A DNA stretch of 9,963 nucleotides, from assembly GCA_017536285.1 (NCBI GenBank), contig JAFXHP010000103.1, forward strand, positions 1 to 9,963, given 5' to 3'. Below, in pieces: positions 6,282 through 9,963 of this stretch. Position numbers and translations under genes: made by a program. The notes under the pieces are model-generated. The model was not told the DNA's origin, made no database searches, and saw only the letters and a program-made list of their open reading frames with translations. This DNA is from Clostridia bacterium (lineage in GTDB: Bacteria; Bacillota_A; Clostridia; UMGS1883; HGM11501). Each line of letters begins with the position of its first letter. Position 1 is the first letter of the stretch.

Positions 6282-6629
6282 ATGTTATTTTCTCAAAAAC
6301 TAAAAAAAGTGATGAAGGATAAGGGCCTTACAACATATTCCATTCAGAAAGCCACGGGAATTTCCCAGGGGAACGTGGACTCCTGGCTTAAGGGCCGTTC
6401 AAAACCCAGAAGTGTAAACTTAAATAAGCTTTGCACTTTTTTAGAGGTACCGATTGAATATTTCACTCAGGATCCCCCTAGAGAATCCAATCAAACTCTC
6501 CATAAGCGAATCACCAAGCGTCAGGCCGCAAATCTTCGTGCAAGCATCTGTGATGCCGTTAACAACAAGGTTGCCGCAAACGATTTGATTTTACTTGAAC
6601 GAATCGTCAAAACCTTCATTGAAAAATAG
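6282..6629 (+). CDS. XRE-family (cI-like) transcriptional repressor
   Basis: This 115-residue protein has an N-terminal HTH_3 domain at about residues 4-61; the recognition region LTTYSIQKATGISQGNVDSWLKGRSKP covers 16-42, followed by LNKLCTFLEVPIEYF, the usual end of this fold. The C-terminal 50 residues are helical-looking and basic, without a LexA-type peptidase domain, so inactivation would need a separate factor. The ATG at 6282 follows GAAGGTG. The next gene, 50 bases on, encodes an ImmA/IrrE-type protease, the same pairing as ImmR-ImmA of ICEBs1, where the protease cleaves the repressor. The first targets are likely its own promoter and perhaps the divergent yqeG side. What else it controls cannot be seen here. 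Confidence 0.88.
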   Translation: MLFSQKLKKVMKDKGLTTYSIQKATGISQGNVDSWLKGRSKPRSVNLNKLCTFLEVPIEYFTQDPPRESNQTLHKRITKRQAANLRASICDAVNNKVAANDLILLERIVKTFIEK

Positions 6630-6679
6630 TATATCACATATTTTACAATCTTTCAAGTGTTATAAAGGATGTGGTTAAT

Positions 6680-7306
6680 TTGTTTGGCAAAGACTGGGAC
6701 ATTCTTTTAGGCATCTCGGCAAAAAAGCTACCTGTTTCCGTAAGGGACATCTGCAATTATTTAAGGATTTCCACCTTAAGCTATCGCAATGCAGAAAAAT
6801 TTATAGAGGAAAACAATTTAACTGAATACATAAAGAACGACGCATTTTCCTTCAAGAAGGATGGTGCTTTCACACTGCTCTATGACGAAAGTCTTCCCGA
6901 AAAGGAACTCAGGATTGCCATTCTTCACGAAGTTGCCCATATCGTCACGGGCCATTGCGACACGGAAAATGACAGCTTTGACGGCAGATGCACAACTTAC
7001 AACAAAGTGGACGGAAAAGATGGTGATGAGGTTGAAGATGCGGCGTACGCTTTTGCCGCAAAGCTGCTTTCTCCCGCCTGCGTACTTTGGGCTCTTAAGA
7101 TTCGTTCTTACAAGGAAATCGAGGTGCTTTGCCTTATACCAAGGCGTTTTTCCCGTCTCCGTGCCGACCGGATGGAGGAGCTTTATAAGAAAGAAAAGCA
7201 TCTTTTGGCAAAGGAAGGAAAAACCTGCTTCCTCCGAAGCCGTCATGAACGGGCGGTTTTCGAAAACTTCAAACCCTATATAGAAATGCTTAAAACAGAA
7301 AGATAA
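6680..7306 (+). CDS. ImmA/IrrE-family metallo-endopeptidase
   Basis: This is a zinc protease of about 208 residues. The motif HEVAH (83-87) supplies two histidine ligands and the catalytic glutamate, and EDAAYAFAAKLLSP (starting at about 119) matches the family's ExxAxxFAxxLL helix with the third zinc ligand. After the protease core, EIEVLCLIPRRFSRLRADRMEEL resembles the short DNA-repressor-contact or winged region found after the catalytic domain in this family. In ICEBs1 and related elements such a protease cleaves the cognate XRE repressor after DNA damage or another signal. The TTG at 6680 is ten bases after AAAGGA; a GTG nine bases upstream (6671) is also in frame, but only one base separates it from the AAAGGA. 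It is probably cotranscribed with the repressor. Confidence 0.88.
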   Translation: MFGKDWDILLGISAKKLPVSVRDICNYLRISTLSYRNAEKFIEENNLTEYIKNDAFSFKKDGAFTLLYDESLPEKELRIAILHEVAHIVTGHCDTENDSFDGRCTTYNKVDGKDGDEVEDAAYAFAAKLLSPACVLWALKIRSYKEIEVLCLIPRRFSRLRADRMEELYKKEKHLLAKEGKTCFLRSRHERAVFENFKPYIEMLKTER

Positions 7307-7340
7307 AAGGAGTCGCTTTGCGACTCCTTATTTATATTTT
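7307..7340. terminator. Bidirectional terminator between immA-like gene and methyltransferase
   Basis: AAGGAGTCGC (7307-7316) and GCGACTCCTT (7320-7329) form a perfect 10-bp stem with a TTT loop. It starts directly after the plus-strand stop codon and is followed on the plus strand by a T-rich run (TTATTTATATTTTTTC). On the minus strand the methyltransferase stop codon (7328-7330) lies in the stem and the T tract is shorter (CCTTTTATC). Confidence 0.85.
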
Positions 7341-8263
7341 TTCTGCATCAGGCTTGTGTTTCTTTCCCAGAAAACGCCGCCCCGATACCCCTGAATAGAT
7401 TTATCCGTATCCGCCATTAAAAGACGTTTTTCAGCCAAAGCACAGTAGCTTTCGTTCTGTTCAATTCCCACGTAATGGCGGCCAAGCTTTTTTGCACTTA
7501 CGCTGGTTGAGCCCGACCCAAGAAATGGGTCAAACACCGTATCTCCCTCATTGGAGCTTGCAAGAATCAGCTTTGCAAGGAGCTTTTCCGGCTTCTGCGT
7601 AGGATGAGGTGTATTTTCAGGCATTGACCAATAGGGAATTGAAATATCGTCCCAGAAATTGGAAGGGCAGGTGTTTCTGAAATTTCCATCTGCGGTTTCT
7701 TCCCAGTCCTTGGGCTTGCCGTCCACCTTGTAGGGGGCGACAACTCTTCTCCTCTGCTTTACGGCATCAAGATTGAAGGTGTAGTCTTCTCCCTTTGTGG
7801 CAAACCATATATCCTCCATGCCGTTTTTCCAGTTGGTAAGAGCTCCTCTTCCCTTTTCTCTCTGCCAGGTGATGCGGTTTTTCAAGTTGAAATATTCCCT
7901 CATCACGTTTCCTATCACCATTCCCGATTCCCAGTCACAGCAGACATATATGCTTCCTCTGTCAGAGAGCAGCGGAAAAAGTGCTTCAATCCATTCTCTG
8001 GTATATTTTTCATATTCAATGCTGCTGCTTTTTCTGAATTTGCTTCCGCCGAAATCCTTAAAAAGATTGTAGGGAGGGTCGGCAATTATAAGGTCGGCAA
8101 AACCGTGAGGTAAATTTTTCATCACAGCCAAACTGTCCCCAAGGACGGTTTTATCTGTAATTTCTTCCTTTGTGACAGGAGTATTTACCCTTATAGTCCC
8201 TGAAAGAAGCTCTTTTTCTTCTTCTTTTGTAAGTTCAATCGTTTTGTTTCTTTCCGCCTTCAA
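7328..8263 (-). CDS. Beta-class site-specific DNA methyltransferase (N6-adenine or N4-cytosine)
   Basis: This 311-residue enzyme transfers a methyl group from S-adenosylmethionine to an exocyclic amino group of DNA. The catalytic motif IV DPPYN (62-66) comes first and the SAM-binding motif DPFLGSGST (245-253) is near the C-terminus, the order that defines the beta class. HPTQKP (220-225) precedes the SAM motif as usual. The stretch between 130 and 215 (NRITWQREKGRG, NWKNGMEDIWFATKGED, CPSNFWDDISIPYWSMPEN) is probably the target-recognition region; I cannot name the site. The start is TTG at 8261-8263 after AAGGTGAGG. It has its own promoter and no restriction endonuclease gene on either side, so it appears to be a solitary methyltransferase, or one whose partner was lost. 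It converges on the repressor-protease pair. Confidence 0.92.
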   Translation of the reverse strand: MKAERNKTIELTKEEEKELLSGTIRVNTPVTKEEITDKTVLGDSLAVMKNLPHGFADLIIADPPYNLFKDFGGSKFRKSSSIEYEKYTREWIEALFPLLSDRGSIYVCCDWESGMVIGNVMREYFNLKNRITWQREKGRGALTNWKNGMEDIWFATKGEDYTFNLDAVKQRRRVVAPYKVDGKPKDWEETADGNFRNTCPSNFWDDISIPYWSMPENTPHPTQKPEKLLAKLILASSNEGDTVFDPFLGSGSTSVSAKKLGRHYVGIEQNESYCALAEKRLLMADTDKSIQGYRGGVFWERNTSLMQKKYK

Positions 8264-8293
8264 AGCCTCACCTTCTTTCCTTAAGCTTTATTT

Positions 8294-8322
8294 ATTATAC
8301 CAAATCAGACGAAATAAAGCAA
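8294..8322 (-). promoter_or_regulatory. Methyltransferase promoter (SigA-type, extended -10)
   Basis: On the minus strand, TTGCTT (8317-8322) and a perfect TATAAT (8294-8299) are separated by 17 bases, with TGG before the -10. The predicted start is near 8287. It begins right after the terminator of the upstream operon, so the methyltransferase is an independent unit. Confidence 0.78.
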
Positions 8323-8325
8323 GCA

Positions 8326-8357
8326 AAAAAACGCTCCGTGTACAACGGAGCGTTTTT
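8326..8357 (-). terminator. Rho-independent terminator of the sugar isomerase/DUF4867 operon
   Basis: ACGCTCCGT (8331-8339) and ACGGAGCGT (8345-8353) form a perfect 9-bp stem around a five-base loop, extended by flanking A/T pairs. On the minus strand it is followed by six T residues. It starts one or two bases after the stop codon of the DUF4867 gene. Confidence 0.92.
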
Positions 8358-8358
8358 A

Positions 8359-9003
8359 TCAGTATTTTATCTCATAATTAATTCCGGTAATTCCGGGAAC
8401 GGCACCTTGTTTTATCTTTGCTTCGTTATCCACGTGTGCAAGGAGCCACTTATTTTTAGCGGTAATTCGCTTATCGGTGGGCTCTTCCGTGAGGGCTGTA
8501 TTTGTCCCTTCGGGAAGGAATACTGCGCAGATAAATCCGGCATCGCTTACCTGGCTGGGACAGTAGTGTAATGTTGTTGCATAAAGCTCAACCACGGTTC
8601 CTTCCGGCACGAAAAATGCCTTGAAGGAGGATGAGTCGATTTTGTTATCAACAATGTTCCATCTGTTACCTAAAATCAAAACCATATCGGTTATTGCGAT
8701 ATTGATTTCCGTTGCGGTGTGCCATTCAGTTGCATTCATCATACTTGCATGTCCATAGCAAACGCCTGCCTGCATGGGAAGATAGCCGTAAACATTTTTT
8801 GCAATTTCCTTTGTAACGGAAAGCTTTTCAAATGCATCCAAAGACGGCTTGTATATAACAGCCTCGGGCATTTCAAGCTTTTTTCCTTCTGCCACGATTT
8901 CTGTGGTATCGTACTTAAGCACCTCACCGTAAATTTTAAATGCATCGTCGAAAACGGATAAAATTTCAATATCATTATTGACTTTTTTTAATTTTTCAAG
9001 CAT
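8359..9003 (-). CDS. DUF4867-family protein, cupin-like, function unknown
   Basis: The 214-residue soluble protein matches what I know as DUF4867, a Firmicutes family often seen beside sugar-isomerase genes. Recognisable conserved stretches are GYLPMQAGVCYGHASMMN (73-90), EWHTATEIN (93-101), FVPEGTVVELYATTLHYCPS (131-150) and KWLLAHVDNEAKIKQGAVPG near the C-terminus. The ExHxxxE pattern (Glu93, His95, Glu99) with His146 in a beta-rich context resembles the metal site of cupins, suggesting a sugar-binding or sugar-converting role; that is inference. The ATG at 9001-9003 is ten bases after GGGAG; a GTG at 9010-9012 is also in frame but sits one base from it. The isomerase stop codon is 25 bases upstream, so the two are cotranscribed, and a terminator follows at once. 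Confidence 0.75.
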   Translation of the reverse strand: MLEKLKKVNNDIEILSVFDDAFKIYGEVLKYDTTEIVAEGKKLEMPEAVIYKPSLDAFEKLSVTKEIAKNVYGYLPMQAGVCYGHASMMNATEWHTATEINIAITDMVLILGNRWNIVDNKIDSSSFKAFFVPEGTVVELYATTLHYCPSQVSDAGFICAVFLPEGTNTALTEEPTDKRITAKNKWLLAHVDNEAKIKQGAVPGITGINYEIKY

Positions 9004-9028
9004 CACTTGCACGCTCCCAAAAGCTTAA

Positions 9029-9963
9029 TTATTCAATAACTTCAACCTTTACATCGGGGAAGTATTTCATAGTCTCAACAAGTACCTTTGTAAGGCTTCC
9101 TTCGATTTCTGTTACGTGGTGGATATAGGGGCCTTCAACAAGTCTTCTCTCCCAGAGAGGAAGATTATTGAATTTTGCCCAGAGATATGTACCGAAGGTG
9201 TAGGGGCCTTCCGCACTGTCGCACTCGCCCACGATAATGGAATAGTTTCCGTGCTCCTGATCAAGTCTTGCAACTGTGTAGTGGCCTTCCTTAACTTGGA
9301 ACCACTCTCTCATATTCTTGGAATAGCAGGGCTCGTCCTTTCTGCGGAGTGAATAGCCGAAGGGACCGCAGTGCCATAAAAGCTCAATATTTCTGTCTTC
9401 GGGGTGTCTTGTTGTAAATTCGCCTAAGAAGGGAACAGCCTCGCCGAAGGTGAGTGCCTTTAAGAGTACCTGTGTCATTACGGCATGCATATCTGTTTCA
9501 CAGCTTATGAGATATCCCATATCAGCTAAGATTCCGTAGGATGTACAGGGCATTGCACCTAAAAGCTGCTGCATTGCAGTCCAGCACTCTGCGGAAATTG
9601 CATCAAGCTTATATTCTTCAAAAAGCTCCTTGTAAATTAATACAAATGCCCACATTTTTTCAAGGTTAGGCTCTGTATCAGCGTCGATTTCATACATTTC
9701 ACGTATCTTTGCAGCGCCCGCTTTAAGCTCGTCGGCACGCTCTTCCATAATCTTGTCAAACTTAGCCTTAAAGGTTGCAAGGTTAATGGGAATAACACGT
9801 GTGTCGAACTTTTCCATAAGCTCGCCTTCGTTATAGATAACGGAGCAGAAGGGCTTCGGACGAAGACCAACCTGACCGATTCTCATACTCTTGAAGCACT
9901 TAACGGCACAGGTAACCTGTGCAAATTCTCTTAAACCGGTTGCAAAAATCTCTGATTCAACGG
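9029..9963 (-). CDS. L-fucose/L-arabinose isomerase family protein, C-terminal part
   Basis: The reading frame is open to the window's right edge, so the 5' end is missing; about 310 C-terminal residues of a protein usually near 470-500 are visible. It fits the L-fucose isomerase-like fold, which interconverts an aldose and a ketose with a divalent metal. Numbering from the first visible codon, VGLRPKPFCSVIYNEGEL follows a FKSM segment near residue 31. SAECW (about 123) and ISCETDMHA (about 152) likely hold the acidic metal ligands, and ELLWHCGPFG (about 193) a conserved histidine. The C-terminus ends with EGPYIHHVTEIEGSLTKVL. An ATG at 9884-9886 is internal because 25 further codons are open upstream of it. 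The exact sugar cannot be read from sequence. It heads toward the DUF4867 gene in one operon. Confidence 0.85.
   Translation of the reverse strand, partial: VESEIFATGLREFAQVTCAVKCFKSMRIGQVGLRPKPFCSVIYNEGELMEKFDTRVIPINLATFKAKFDKIMEERADELKAGAAKIREMYEIDADTEPNLEKMWAFVLIYKELFEEYKLDAISAECWTAMQQLLGAMPCTSYGILADMGYLISCETDMHAVMTQVLLKALTFGEAVPFLGEFTTRHPEDRNIELLWHCGPFGYSLRRKDEPCYSKNMREWFQVKEGHYTVARLDQEHGNYSIIVGECDSAEGPYTFGTYLWAKFNNLPLWERRLVEGPYIHHVTEIEGSLTKVLVETMKYFPDVKVEVIE

Noticed and set aside
6818..7283. Open frames of about 140 codons on both strands overlapping the ImmA-like gene
   Set aside because: They are alternate-frame shadows with no recognisable motifs, while the ImmA frame carries the HEVAH and ExxAxxFA motifs.
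6282..8263. Prophage or ICE
   Set aside because: Only a repressor-protease pair and a methyltransferase are present. No integrase, attachment-site repeat, structural or conjugation gene is visible in the window.
9029..9886. Complete isomerase gene starting at the ATG at 9884-9886
   Set aside because: The frame stays open for 25 more codons to the window edge, and the visible length is far short of the family's, so the ATG is internal.

Overview
The window looks like the chromosome of a low-to-mid GC Clostridia-type Firmicute. The evidence is a SigH-like sporulation/transition sigma factor, an HPr carrying both His15 and the regulatory Ser46, a YqeG-family phosphatase, strong AGGAG-type ribosome binding sites, several TTG starts, and consensus SigA-type promoters with 17-base spacers. 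The species cannot be named from this sequence alone.

Bases 1-6169 are a run of minus-strand housekeeping genes. Read in the direction of transcription (right to left) they are yqeG, ptsH (HPr), uvrC overlapping an AraC-family regulator by 11 bases, rpsT (ribosomal protein S20), metK (SAM synthetase), sigH, and the 5' part of a small zinc-ribbon protein that runs off the left edge. They are mostly separate transcription units. Good promoters stand before ptsH, rpsT and sigH, and terminator hairpins follow ptsH, rpsT and metK. The rpsT leader holds two hairpins, the second of which takes in part of its own Shine-Dalgarno sequence.

Bases 6170-8330 are a small accessory-looking island. A plus-strand pair encodes an XRE-family repressor and an ImmA/IrrE-type metalloprotease, the arrangement used as a derepression switch in ICEs and temperate phages. 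Its promoter carries two perfect tandem 11-bp repeats over the -10 and start site. Converging on it from the other strand is a solitary beta-class DNA methyltransferase with its own strong promoter. One palindromic terminator lies between the converging genes. No restriction enzyme, integrase or phage structural gene is visible.

Bases 8331-9963 hold the end of a minus-strand sugar-catabolic operon: the C-terminal two thirds of an L-fucose/L-arabinose isomerase family protein, followed 25 bases later by a DUF4867-type cupin-like protein of unknown function, then a strong terminator.

The best leads for new biology are the repressor/protease/methyltransferase island with its tandem-repeat operator, the rpsT leader structure, and the DUF4867 protein paired with a sugar isomerase. 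No CRISPR array, tRNA, rRNA or insertion sequence was seen, and no gene-free stretch exceeds 300 bases.
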